Positions 9,879-17,350 of a stretch of 64,000 nt of DNA are shown piece after piece. The DNA lies in assembly GCF_900113525.1 (NCBI RefSeq), contig NZ_FOPP01000003.1, positions 1 through 64,000 of the forward strand, in the 5' to 3' direction. The position numbers and the translations under genes were made by a program. The DNA is from Pedobacter insulae (GTDB lineage Bacteria > Bacteroidota > Bacteroidia > Sphingobacteriales > Sphingobacteriaceae). Below the pieces are notes generated by a model. It did no database searches, had not been told where the DNA came from, and saw only the letters and a list, made by a program, of their open reading frames with translations. The stretch's first letter is position 1, and every line of letters begins with the position of its first letter.

Positions 9879-10469
9879 TTATTTTAACATCCAGACCAAT
9901 AAAACGGGATAAGCAACGGAATTTTTTGCAAAATGTTCCCTGATCGCAGCCAAAGCCAGCTTCATGTGGTAATGTACAGTTGCGGGCGAAACGTTCATGC
10001 GCTCGGCAGCCTCCTCGTATTTAAGGCCATCGGTATGGCATAGGGTGTAAACGATTTTCTGCTGCTCGGGCAACTTGTCAAGCGCTTGGTTGAGTACCCT
10101 GACCGTCTCCCGGTAATCCAGCAGGTTTTCTGTATCAAAATCCTGATCGGAAACCGAAAGGCGTATATCCTGGTTCACCCGTCTTGCCTGGGCTTCCTGT
10201 CTGATCAGGTTGAAGGCGTGGTTGCGAACCAGCCTGTTCAAATACGCACCGAAACTTTCCAGACTGGTCAGCCGTTCCCGGCCAAACCATATTTTTAAAA
10301 AAATATCCTGTACGATCTCCTCGGCCAGTTCATCTGAATGGGTAAGCTTACGGCCAAAAGAATATACATATTTGCGGTAATAATCGAAAATGGTGCAAAA
10401 GGCATGCTGATCCCCCTTGGCAATTTTTGCCAGCAGCAATTTTTCATTATCCAGGGGTTTTATTGCCAT
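9879..10469 (-). CDS. ECF-type RNA polymerase sigma factor
   Basis: The start is placed at the ATG at 10469 (MAIKPLDNEK), giving 196 residues. An earlier ATG at 10514 would add 15 residues. Region 2 is FDYYRKYVYSFGRKL...ELAEEIVQDIFLKIW, which binds core polymerase and the -10 element. Region 4 is LPEQQKIVYTLCHTDGLKYEEAAERM followed by the helix-turn-helix VSPATVHYHMKLALAAIRE. It should direct transcription of the adjacent susC-led genes when released by the FecR protein. The C-terminal tail VAYPVLLVWML is hydrophobic, common in Bacteroidota sigma factors of this group. Confidence 0.92.
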   Translation of the reverse strand: MAIKPLDNEKLLLAKIAKGDQHAFCTIFDYYRKYVYSFGRKLTHSDELAEEIVQDIFLKIWFGRERLTSLESFGAYLNRLVRNHAFNLIRQEAQARRVNQDIRLSVSDQDFDTENLLDYRETVRVLNQALDKLPEQQKIVYTLCHTDGLKYEEAAERMNVSPATVHYHMKLALAAIREHFAKNSVAYPVLLVWMLK

Positions 10470-10579
10470 TTTTTTATGATCCGCTTCCTTTAAAAATACG
10501 AAAAAGAAGGCCAATAATAAAGAATATTTAACACATTATTTGCATACTGTAAGATTCCGCTTTTAATTCCGTTCTTGCC

Positions 10580-12670
10580 TCACATGGAAATGGTCTGCTC
10601 ATTATCAGCAGGTTTGGCTTTTACTTTTCTCCCTTTCTGTACGGGTTTCCTAGTTGCCCGAGGTTTCATTTCTCTCGTTTTTTTAGTGGTGGCTGTTTCT
10701 GCTTGTTTCTTCCTGGCTTCTGCTTTCTGGCTGATTTCCGCAAGTCCTGCTTTCACCAATTCCGCTACTTCCTTTTTGATCTTGGCGTAATTTTCTTCAA
10801 CGTCCTGCGAGGTAACCTTAGCAATCTGAGGGATGGGTTTATAACGCTGTTCTTCACGTTTCAAGGCCTCATGATCATTTTGAATGGCCGAATGGAACAT
10901 CTTCAGTTCGATCTTTTGCTCCGGGTTATCCGCCACCATTCCGACAAACTCGCCCGAGGACAGCGAAGCGATCTTACTCCCCGGTATGGCGAAATCCATT
11001 TGCGTAGATTTGGAAATGGAAGTGTCCGAGCTGCTGATGCTCCGGCTTTCCTTATCCTGCATGATTTTACCGAACGTTTCGCTCAGGTGCTTTGCCGTAT
11101 CCCCTGTCACCTGACCACTGATCACATTGCCTACGATCCCGGTAATTACATCTGCCTGCTCTTTCCCATAATCTTTGCGCAATTGACTAAAGTCCTGTAC
11201 CGCCAAAGTGGTGGCTACCTTATTACTTCTTGCCGTAGCGATCAGGCTATCCATGTTGTTAAAATAGATCGTGGGAAACTCATCAAACACCAGACTGCTT
11301 TTCTGCATTCCATTCCGGTTGACCAGTTTGATCATCCTTGAAATATAAAGCGAAAGTACCGCGCCATAGGTTTGCAGCTTCTGCGGATTGTTACCCACAC
11401 AAACGATCTTCGGGGCTTTGGGATTATTGATGTCCAGTGTAAAATCATTTCCACTAAGGACATAATACAAAGACGGGGAAGCGAGCCTGGCCAATCCGAT
11501 CTTTGCAGAGGCAATCTGACCTTCCAGCTGCGCCTGCGCATTGTTCTGCCAGGCCGAAATAAAGGGATTGATCAGCACCCTGATTTCCTCCTGCATTTCC
11601 AATATGGCGAATAAATGGTCATAATTTACCTGCATCAGCTCAATGACATGCGGCAAGGTACAATACCTGCCATTCTCATACTTTCTCAGGTACCAGATAA
11701 TGGCCGTTAAGAAGTTGATCGGCGACTCCACAAAAAAATCGCCCTGCTTTTTGATCCAGTCCCTGTTCAAACCCATCATGATCGTTCGGCTGGCCTCCGT
11801 GGCATCGGTCAGATCTTCCATACCCTCTGGATCAAGCGGATTACAGCGGTGCGTCCGGTTCAGGTCGTCAAAATTGATCAGGTAAAATGAAGGTCTGATT
11901 TTATAGCTGCCTCGGTACTGCAAAAGCTTATTGTACGCAATGACCGAGAGATCATCATACTTAAAGTCATACAAAAACATCGTAAAGCCCTTTTTGATAT
12001 GCTGGTCAATTATGTGCCGGATCACAAAATAGGATTTACCAGCACCAGGGGTCCCGGCCACCAGTAAGCCCCTAAAGGGATTGATCACATTGATCCAGCT
12101 GTCCCTGGTCTTGCCCTTTAGACGGTACTTTGCCGGAAGGTTAACCGAATATTCATTTTCCAGTAAGCGCTCTTCCTGCGGAAAAGTCTCATTGTCGGAA
12201 TTGAATACGTCTTTCGCCAGACCGTTTTTTATCAGCCTTGACAACCGCGTACCTCCTGCAAGAATGAGCAGGTAGCCGGTAAGCGACAATGTTATGTATC
12301 CTGCTGCCACCATAAGTTTGTCACCATGCAGGTAAAACATGAGGGGACTGATCAGGTACACCACGAGTCCGAAGGTTAGGTAGGCAACTATGCTGTTCTT
12401 TTGGATTTTCTCGTCCTTTCTTCCTTTGGCGCCGACCAGTGAAATGCACAGCAGCAGCAGTGCGGCCAGCTTTGCCGGCCACATGCCCCGAAACAATCCG
12501 GTCTTGGAAATATTTACGATGATCTTATCGATAAGGTATGCTGTCAAATCAAAGGCTGCGAATGCCTGGTAGCAACTGATGTAAAAGTGGACAGCCAATA
12601 TCATCAGGCTCAATAGCCTGGTAAAATCAATGATCTTACGCAAGCCCTGCGTATCTTCTCCTGTATTCAT
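10580..12670 (-). CDS. mobC: TraG/VirD4-type coupling protein (MobC of Bacteroidota elements)
   Basis: The 696-residue protein has about four membrane helices in the first 140 residues, a Walker A motif GTPGAGKS at 206-213, and a Walker B-like LVFDEFPTIY further on. The C-terminal tail is rich in Lys and Arg (KKTREMKPRATRKPVQKG). This matches the inner-membrane coupling ATPase that brings the relaxase-bound DNA strand to a type IV secretion channel. The helical all-alpha region and the phrase ATARSNKVATTLAVQDFSQL are typical of the family. It starts 10 bases after the relaxase gene. The channel itself is not encoded in the window and would have to come from another element. Confidence 0.9.
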   Translation of the reverse strand: MNTGEDTQGLRKIIDFTRLLSLMILAVHFYISCYQAFAAFDLTAYLIDKIIVNISKTGLFRGMWPAKLAALLLLCISLVGAKGRKDEKIQKNSIVAYLTFGLVVYLISPLMFYLHGDKLMVAAGYITLSLTGYLLILAGGTRLSRLIKNGLAKDVFNSDNETFPQEERLLENEYSVNLPAKYRLKGKTRDSWINVINPFRGLLVAGTPGAGKSYFVIRHIIDQHIKKGFTMFLYDFKYDDLSVIAYNKLLQYRGSYKIRPSFYLINFDDLNRTHRCNPLDPEGMEDLTDATEASRTIMMGLNRDWIKKQGDFFVESPINFLTAIIWYLRKYENGRYCTLPHVIELMQVNYDHLFAILEMQEEIRVLINPFISAWQNNAQAQLEGQIASAKIGLARLASPSLYYVLSGNDFTLDINNPKAPKIVCVGNNPQKLQTYGAVLSLYISRMIKLVNRNGMQKSSLVFDEFPTIYFNNMDSLIATARSNKVATTLAVQDFSQLRKDYGKEQADVITGIVGNVISGQVTGDTAKHLSETFGKIMQDKESRSISSSDTSISKSTQMDFAIPGSKIASLSSGEFVGMVADNPEQKIELKMFHSAIQNDHEALKREEQRYKPIPQIAKVTSQDVEENYAKIKKEVAELVKAGLAEISQKAEARKKQAETATTKKTREMKPRATRKPVQKGRKVKAKPADNEQTISM

Positions 12671-12680
12671 GTTGTCTTTT

Positions 12681-13946
12681 TTATAAGGTTAACTGCTGTT
12701 GTTGTTTTTTCTTTTTCCTGCGTTTAGGCATCCCGGTTCCATAATCCGGTTTAGTCTGCGCTAAAGCCATTTCAAGGAAGCTGGCCGATTGGGTGTTATC
12801 GGTAGATGCTTGTTTAGCCGTGTTGGGTTTTGGCTCAAACCTTCTAGCCATTCTATGCTGCCTGGTTGCCAATGTTGAAATATCCCTGGTTTGATCAGCG
12901 AAACGTTCGGACAAACCTTTTGCACTATAAGCCTTGCCCAGATCGGAACCATTGAACACACAATGGTTTTTATGATCAACGAAAGTCACCCCGAATACCT
13001 GCCCGTTCTCATTCTGCCGAAACAGTGTTTCAATTCCCTGCTTTCTCACCTCCGCTACAAACCTGCTTTGAGCAATCCCGTTAAAGGATTGAAATACGCC
13101 GTCAATCCGGCCTTTAATGTATTCCTTGTGCTGCTTACGCCTGGTGTTATTCTGCTCAAATTTTTGTTCAAGGTTACGAAGCGTGGGTTTGACATAAAAT
13201 GAACTGGCCTTCACCGGAACACCGACCGGCCGGCCCTCGCAATTGAGAACCGAATACATCAATCCTTTTTTAGCAAACATGGCGGTATGTTCCTCTCCAC
13301 GAAGCGCTACCACGTTAAAGGATCTTAGCGCCGCGTTTAGCTCGGCCAGTGAGGTATAGGCGTAATCTCTGGTTACCGCGGTGATGACATTGCTGATTGC
13401 CCTTTTGGTCGGTAGTCGCCCATACCTGGCCTTTTCCAAGTCCACCTTTTTTATTGCAGGATTGTGTTTGACCTCCTTACTTTCAGCCTTCACCAGTTTA
13501 AACTCTTCTTCGATTGCTTTTCTTGCCGGCTCGGACAATTTGCGCCCGATATCGTGCAGGTCAATGCGCTTGCCCTGCGGGGTAATGTTCGTGGAAACAA
13601 TGTGTACGTGGGTATGCGAGGCATCATGATGGCGGTAGACCAGAAAAGGCTGGTCACCAAATCCGATTTCGTCCATATACCTGCTTGCAATATGCTGTAA
13701 TTTCAAATTGCTGAGCGTTTCGCTGGAATGAAAATTCAGGGAAACGTGCAGGGCATTGGTCTTGACGTTCGGCTTGAGTTGCAAGAGGTAGTTAAATCGG
13801 TTGAGCTTTTGATTAAAGTTCATTTGCTCAATGTCTCCTGCAAAACCGCTGGCCAATATCAGGTTTGCTTCACCATCTTCCATCTTGTTCTCATTGTAAT
13901 AGAGCATGGCCCGGAGGCTCTTTCCTGTACTTATTTTTGCAACCAT
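12681..13946 (-). CDS. mobB: Relaxase/mobilisation nuclease (MobB type)
   Basis: The 421-residue protein starts MVAKISTGKSLRAMLYYNENK, the typical relaxase opening of Bacteroidota elements. The metal-binding histidine motif HTHVHIV is at residues 111-117, preceded by FLVYRHHDASH. A likely catalytic tyrosine lies in the N-terminal LYYNEN (Tyr16 or Tyr17). The C-terminal part is basic and ends PKRRKKKKQQQQL. It should nick at oriT and pilot the strand during transfer. Its start overlaps the end of the accessory mobilisation gene by 16 bases, which indicates translational coupling. Confidence 0.9.
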   Translation of the reverse strand: MVAKISTGKSLRAMLYYNENKMEDGEANLILASGFAGDIEQMNFNQKLNRFNYLLQLKPNVKTNALHVSLNFHSSETLSNLKLQHIASRYMDEIGFGDQPFLVYRHHDASHTHVHIVSTNITPQGKRIDLHDIGRKLSEPARKAIEEEFKLVKAESKEVKHNPAIKKVDLEKARYGRLPTKRAISNVITAVTRDYAYTSLAELNAALRSFNVVALRGEEHTAMFAKKGLMYSVLNCEGRPVGVPVKASSFYVKPTLRNLEQKFEQNNTRRKQHKEYIKGRIDGVFQSFNGIAQSRFVAEVRKQGIETLFRQNENGQVFGVTFVDHKNHCVFNGSDLGKAYSAKGLSERFADQTRDISTLATRQHRMARRFEPKPNTAKQASTDNTQSASFLEMALAQTKPDYGTGMPKRRKKKKQQQQLTL

Positions 13947-14338
13947 TTCTCTGCGAGTTGAGCAACAATAACTAGCAACCTATCAACTTTTCCGTCAACG
14001 TGCTTGTACAGGTCTGCGGTCTGCAAAGCAAGATAGCTACGTTCGTTCTGTGCCTTCGATCCGTTAAAACTCCGTGTTACCTGATTAATGTTAATGCCAA
14101 TGGATTTCAGTTCCTTACGGATCATCGCCAGTTCTTCCATTGTGGGATTCATCGAAGCATCTTCCTGATACAGTTTGATCTTTTGATTGGTCAGTATTTT
14201 CCGGCAGACTTCGGCAATAGAGGGACTACGTGTTTCCCTTCGCAATTTCTCCAGCTTTTTAAACAGCTTTTCCGGAACGCGGATAATGATATTATGGCTC
14301 AGCAAATCTTCGCTGTTGGCCAGTTTTCTCCTAGACAT
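13931..14338 (-). CDS. mobA: Mobilisation accessory protein (MobA type, ribbon-helix-helix)
   Basis: The 135-residue protein has an N-terminal RHH-like segment (NIIIRVPEKLFKKLEKLRRETRSPSIAEVCRKIL). Its C-terminal helical part contains IRKELKSIGININQVTRSFNG, the hallmark of relaxosome MobC/MobA-type accessory proteins. It probably binds oriT and positions the relaxase. The candidate oriT hairpin lies immediately upstream of its start (14402-14440), the usual position. Names for this family differ between elements, so the symbol is a convention only. Confidence 0.85.
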   Translation of the reverse strand: MSRRKLANSEDLLSHNIIIRVPEKLFKKLEKLRRETRSPSIAEVCRKILTNQKIKLYQEDASMNPTMEELAMIRKELKSIGININQVTRSFNGSKAQNERSYLALQTADLYKHVDGKVDRLLVIVAQLAEKWLQK

Positions 14339-14401
14339 AAGCTACACTTTTTAGATGCTTTTAGCAGCACGAGTTCCGAGTGATGCCCCGGCCTGTAGGA
14401 C

Positions 14402-14440
14402 GGCAAAGATTTTTTGCGCATGCAAAAATACATCTTTGCC
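14402..14440. other. Candidate oriT: nested inverted repeat
   Basis: Arms GGCAAAGAT (14402-14410) and ATCTTTGCC (14432-14440) are perfect inverted repeats. Inside them TTTTTGC (14411-14417) pairs with GCAAAAA (14422-14428) around a GCAT turn, leaving a three-base bulge TAC. It lies 64 bases upstream of the mobA start, in the gene-poor gap between mobA and the recombinase operon, the expected place for an origin of transfer. The nick site cannot be read directly. A terminator is less likely because no gene runs into it from either side at close range. Confidence 0.5.
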
Positions 14441-14525
14441 TAGACCACGCGGGCTACAAAACAAAGCTCCTTACCGACTGCTAATGAACATCGGATAATG
14501 GATGAATGAACGGTTGGTAAATCAG

Positions 14526-14690
14526 TTAGACAAAAGCTTTTCCGGGCACCTTGATAATTGCCAGGACGATCGCATTTCGAAGTCGTTGCTTGATCGTTCG
14601 CCTAGGTGAAACGTGAACCTTTTTTAATTTGAGGTAAGGCGTTCCATTAAATTTCCTGCCTTTTACTTTTGGGTCTTTACCGTAATTCAT
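14526..14690 (-). CDS. Small basic protein, hypothetical
   Basis: A 54-codon frame starts with ATG at 14690 and stops with TAA at 14526. The product is strongly basic (MNYGKDPKVKGRKFNG..., then VSPRRTIKQRLRNAI) and could bind nucleic acid. It sits in the control region of the mobile element, divergent from the recombinase operon and upstream of mobA. No family is recognised. Real coding status is uncertain because the frame is short. Confidence 0.3.
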   Translation of the reverse strand: MNYGKDPKVKGRKFNGTPYLKLKKVHVSPRRTIKQRLRNAIVLAIIKVPGKAFV

Positions 14691-14744
14691 AAGATTGATT
14701 TTTTGTTACGGCTCAAAGGTGAAAAGCCAAAAAATCAGTTTATG

Positions 14745-14794
14745 CCTAGTAGGTATAAATAAATAATCAGGATAAAATATTTATACCTACTAGG
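14745..14794. promoter_or_regulatory. Inverted repeat, probable operator of the recombinase operon
   Basis: CCTAGTAGGTATAAAT (14745-14760) and ATTTATACCTACTAGG (14779-14794) form a perfect 16-base inverted repeat separated by 18 bases. Each arm contains a near-palindrome TACCTA-S-TAGGTA (with small mismatches). It ends 50 bases before the small ORF start at 14845, so it is well placed to control that ORF and the recombinase. A third, perfect copy of the 13-base palindrome lies inside the recombinase gene at 16427-16439. Confidence 0.55.
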
Positions 14795-14844
14795 GTAAAA
14801 GAAATTTGCAGATGCCCCATGTTTGCAGGATAAACAGAAAGCCT

Positions 14845-15057
14845 ATGTTACCACAATACAGGAACGAAAAGTTCACCTTGACACCCGTTAAAGCGCAGCG
14901 AATACTGGCAGAACACGACACGCATATCAGCCTAGAAGATGCAGAAATTATGTTGGAATTATTGCGAAAATTAAGTAAATTGTCTGTGAGTGAAACGCTT
15001 AAACACGTGATCGCTCTTCAGAAAGAAGCCCCGGAAGGGGAAATTGTTAAACCTTAA
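14845..15057 (+). CDS. Small protein upstream of recombinase, hypothetical
   Basis: The start is placed at the ATG at 14845 (MLPQYRNEKF), giving 70 residues. An in-frame ATG at 14806 would add 13. The product reads TPVKAQRILAEHDTHISLEDAEIMLELLRKL, a helical, charged protein common next to recombinases in Bacteroidota elements. It has no clear helix-turn-helix. It is followed by the recombinase start after 10 bases, so the two genes form an operon behind the inverted repeat at 14745-14794. A role in control or direction of recombination is a guess from position. Confidence 0.65.
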   Translation: MLPQYRNEKFTLTPVKAQRILAEHDTHISLEDAEIMLELLRKLSKLSVSETLKHVIALQKEAPEGEIVKP

Positions 15058-15067
15058 TTTATTGCCT

Positions 15068-16675
15068 ATGCAGGTAGCAGATTTGTATGTCCGTGTGAGT
15101 ACGGACGAGCAGACCAAGGGCTATTCGCCCCGAAGTCAGGAGGCAGTATTACGACAATACTGCCAGTTAAGAAACATTCAGGTACGACAGGTTTTTGTGG
15201 AGGATTATACCGCAAAACATTTCAACCGGCCGGAGTGGCGAAAGATCATGATCATTTTGCGAAAACAGCGAAACAAGACCGATCTGTTATTATTCACCAA
15301 ATGGGACAGGTTCAGCAGGAACACCTCGGATGCCTATCAGATGATCGACGCATTGAAAAGACTGGGTGTTGAGCCACAGGCGGTTGAGCAGCCCTTGGAT
15401 CTTACTGTTCCAGAAAACAAGATGATGCTGGCCATCTATCTGACCGCGCCAGAAATTGAAAATGACAGGCGTGGATTAAACACAAAAGCGGGCATCCGTC
15501 AGGCTAAAAAAGAAGGCCGGTACATGGGAAAAGCGCCAAGGGGTTACATTAACAAAGCCTATGAAGATGGCAGGCGTTACATCACCATACATGAGCCTGA
15601 TGCATCCACCATGCGCTGGGTATTCAATGAAATGGGAGAAGGCCTCTATTCCGCAGAATCCATTTGGCGGCAGATCAACAAAAAAGGGTTTAAGATTGAT
15701 AAAAATACCTTTTTACTAAATCTGCGTAATCCGGTCTACTGTGGCAAGATCAAAGTTGCGGCGCACAATGACGAGCCTGCCCATCTGGTTCAGGGTTTGC
15801 ATGAACCACTCATTTCAGAATCACTGTTCTGTAAGGTACAGGACATCATGGACAGCAGGTCAAAAATTCTTAAAGGAATGGCGATCGCGACGCCTAAAGA
15901 TTTGCCATTGCGCAATTTTATAAGGTGCAATCGCTGCCCAAGGATGCTGACCGGAAGCGCGTCGAAAGGCAAAACAACCTATCGGGTATATTATCATTGC
16001 CGATCATCCTGCGGCGTTCGTTATAGGGCAGAGGATGTAAACAATGCCTTTACGGATGAACTGACTACATTCATCCCTCGTCCAGGTTATCCTGAATTAT
16101 TTATAGCAAGCATTGCCGAAGCGCATAACAATCAGTATCGGGCAATCAAAGAGGAACGGGATGAGCTAATCACCCAAATCACTAGTGCTAACCGAAAAAT
16201 TGACGCGGCAAGGGAACTAATGCTTTTAAATGAACTGGAACCTAATGAATACCGCAAGATCAAAGAAGAGAATAGTTCGATAACTGCACGTTTGGAGATG
16301 CGGCTAAACGAAGTAAACGTGCAGAAGTCGACGCAAGTAAACATCAAAAAGCTGGCTGAAATGGCCATTATGGCACTTTGTGAGGTAGATGTCTTATACG
16401 AGATTGCCACTACAGAGGCCAAAAGATACCTAGTAGGTACTTTGTTCCCAGACAAAATTACGTATGCGGAGGGTGCCTGTCGAACTCTGTTACTCAACAG
16501 AGCAGCGGAGTTAATATACCTGGAAAACAAGGCTTTACGGGCAAAAAAAATGGGGCAAAAACCTCTTAAAAAGTCTTTGCCCCATACAGGGTGGCTGATG
16601 GGGCTCGAACCCACGACCCTCGGCACCACAAACCAATACTCTAACCAACTGAGCTACAACCACCGTGTTTTTTAG
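15068..16675 (+). CDS. Large serine recombinase (integrase), 3' end antisense to tRNA-His
   Basis: The start is placed at the ATG at 15068 (MQVADLYVRVSTDEQ), giving 535 residues. The resolvase domain has YVRVST with catalytic Ser11. A recombinase domain follows (RYMGKAPRGYINKA), then a zinc-ribbon (CNRCPRML...YYHCRSSCG) and a helical coiled-coil-like region. This is the architecture of large serine integrases, which insert DNA without host factors. The last roughly 43 codons are encoded by the antisense strand of the tRNA-His terminator and the tRNA itself (…GLEPTTLGTTNQYS…). They are therefore host sequence read through, not native enzyme. The gene stops at TAG just before the tRNA promoter. 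Confidence 0.92.
   Translation: MQVADLYVRVSTDEQTKGYSPRSQEAVLRQYCQLRNIQVRQVFVEDYTAKHFNRPEWRKIMIILRKQRNKTDLLLFTKWDRFSRNTSDAYQMIDALKRLGVEPQAVEQPLDLTVPENKMMLAIYLTAPEIENDRRGLNTKAGIRQAKKEGRYMGKAPRGYINKAYEDGRRYITIHEPDASTMRWVFNEMGEGLYSAESIWRQINKKGFKIDKNTFLLNLRNPVYCGKIKVAAHNDEPAHLVQGLHEPLISESLFCKVQDIMDSRSKILKGMAIATPKDLPLRNFIRCNRCPRMLTGSASKGKTTYRVYYHCRSSCGVRYRAEDVNNAFTDELTTFIPRPGYPELFIASIAEAHNNQYRAIKEERDELITQITSANRKIDAARELMLLNELEPNEYRKIKEENSSITARLEMRLNEVNVQKSTQVNIKKLAEMAIMALCEVDVLYEIATTEAKRYLVGTLFPDKITYAEGACRTLLLNRAAELIYLENKALRAKKMGQKPLKKSLPHTGWLMGLEPTTLGTTNQYSNQLSYNHRVF
16427..16439. promoter_or_regulatory. Third copy of the 13-base palindrome TACCTAGTAGGTA
   Basis: TACCTAGTAGGTA is palindromic apart from its central base. 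It matches the cores of the two arms at 14745-14794 and lies inside the recombinase coding sequence, about 105 bases before the tRNA-His terminator. It could be a binding site for the same regulator or part of a recombination site. Chance occurrence is possible, though an 11-base identity within one small element is notable. Confidence 0.35.
16543..16585 (-). terminator. Terminator of tRNA-His
   Basis: On the minus strand ATGGGGCAAA (16585-16576) pairs with TTTGCCCCAT (16559-16550), followed by a run of T residues (16549-16543). It begins 5 bases after the tRNA 3' end. It lies inside the recombinase reading frame on the other strand. Confidence 0.85.
16590..16664 (-). tRNA. tRNA-His (GTG)
   Basis: The minus strand folds as a tRNA. 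The acceptor GTGGTTG pairs with CAGCCAC, the D arm is GCTC...GAGT, the anticodon loop is TTGTGGT with anticodon GTG, and the T arm is GTGGG-TTCGAGC-CCCAT. A G at position -1 (16664) faces C73 (16590), the hallmark of histidine tRNA. CCA is not encoded, as is usual in this phylum. The whole gene lies antisense within the 3' end of the serine recombinase frame. Confidence 0.95.
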
Positions 16676-16680
16676 TGCTA

Positions 16681-16688
16681 CAAAAGTA
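16681..16688 (-). promoter_or_regulatory. -7 box of the tRNA-His promoter
   Basis: On the minus strand TACTTTTG fits the Bacteroidota -7 consensus TAnnTTTG, 16 bases upstream of the tRNA 5' end. It is just outside the recombinase stop codon, so the tRNA promoter is undisturbed by the element. Confidence 0.6.
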
Positions 16689-16795
16689 CGATTTAAAATA
16701 TTCAATTCAAATATTTTTGAAAATAGTATATCATTTCACTTGTAAATAATTAAAATACAAGGCGTTTAAATTTATAAAATGATTTGAATTTTCAA

Positions 16796-16828
16796 TTTGT
16801 GAGTATTTGCTTTAAAAAGCTAGCTTTG
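16796..16828 (+). promoter_or_regulatory. rnhA promoter
   Basis: TTTG (16796-16799) and TAGCTTTG (16821-16828) are spaced by 21 bases and fit the Bacteroidota TTTG / TAnnTTTG pattern. The -7 box ends 9 bases before the rnhA ATG, so the leader must be very short. This supports the downstream start codon over the upstream one at 16784. Confidence 0.65.
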
Positions 16829-16837
16829 CATTACTTT

Positions 16838-17305
16838 ATGATTCAAATTTATACAGATGGTGCCGCAAGTGGCAATCCGGGCCCTGGGGGATATGGGGTA
16901 ATTTTACGCTCAGGTAACCACTACAAAGAATTAAGTGGTGGCTTTAGGTTAACTACCAACAATCGTATGGAACTTTTAGCAGTGATTGAAGGTCTAAAAG
17001 CCATTAAAAAGCCTGGCGCACAGGTTACAATCTACTCCGATTCTAAATATGTTGTTGATTCAATAGAAAAAGGGTGGGTGTTTGGATGGGTTAAAAAAGC
17101 GTTTAAAGACAAGAAAAATAAAGACCTGTGGTTACAGTACCTCGATCAACATAAACTCCATCAAATTAAATTCATATGGATCAAAGGACACAACGATCAC
17201 CCAGAAAATGAACGCTGTGATCGCCTGGCGGTAGCAGCCTCACAAAACAGAGCAGAATTAGGTATTGACGAATTCTTCGAAGCAGAACGCAGAAACAACG
17301 CATAA
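16838..17305 (+). CDS. rnhA: Ribonuclease HI
   Basis: The start is placed at the ATG at 16838 (MIQIYTDGAASGNPGPGGYG), giving 155 residues, the usual length. The earlier ATG at 16784 lies upstream of the promoter box. Acidic active-site residues are seen in IYTDGA (Asp), NNRMELLAVIEGL (Glu) and IYSDSKYVVD (Asp), with the late RCDRLAV Asp. It cuts RNA in RNA-DNA hybrids, removing primers and R-loops. The basic protrusion is WVFGWVKKAFKDKKNKDLW. It is the first host gene to the right of the integrated element. Confidence 0.96.
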   Translation: MIQIYTDGAASGNPGPGGYGVILRSGNHYKELSGGFRLTTNNRMELLAVIEGLKAIKKPGAQVTIYSDSKYVVDSIEKGWVFGWVKKAFKDKKNKDLWLQYLDQHKLHQIKFIWIKGHNDHPENERCDRLAVAASQNRAELGIDEFFEAERRNNA

Positions 17306-17330
17306 AAAAAGCCACGCAATCTGCATGGCT
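17304..17330 (-). terminator. Terminator of the DUF2911 gene
   Basis: On the minus strand AGCCATGC (17330-17323) pairs with GCGTGGCT (17317-17310) over a five-base loop, followed by T residues to 17304. It lies between the convergent rnhA and DUF2911 genes. Only the minus side has a T-run. Confidence 0.8.
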
Positions 17331-17350
17331 AATTCATTATCTTTAATTAC

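Larger units (their letters stand above)
10580..16542. mobile_element. Mobilisable integrative element (mobilisation and integration module)
   Basis: This segment carries a coupling protein, a relaxase, a relaxosome accessory protein, an oriT-like hairpin, control-like small ORFs and a large serine recombinase whose gene ends inside tRNA-His. No mating-pair-formation (type IV secretion) genes are seen, so it looks mobilisable, not self-transmissible. The right border is taken at the tRNA-His terminator because host sequence clearly begins there. The left border is not determined: the ECF sigma/SusCD genes could be cargo or host. Composition is GC-richer than the core (28 of 60 bases at 11161-11220 against 22 of 60 at 31561-31620, hand counts). 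Confidence 0.65.

Noticed and set aside
347..10580. A second copy of the tRNA-His 3' end as left attachment site
   Set aside because: I found no tRNA-like or terminator-like duplicate by eye. Serine integrases need only a very short shared core, so absence is not informative.
10703..11341. 212-residue plus-strand frame opposite the coupling protein gene
   Set aside because: It is antisense to a well-supported gene with Walker motifs and has no recognisable family features.
16132..16629. 165-residue minus-strand frame opposite the recombinase 3' end
   Set aside because: It overlaps tRNA-His and its terminator in sense and reads tRNA sequence; it is a shadow frame.
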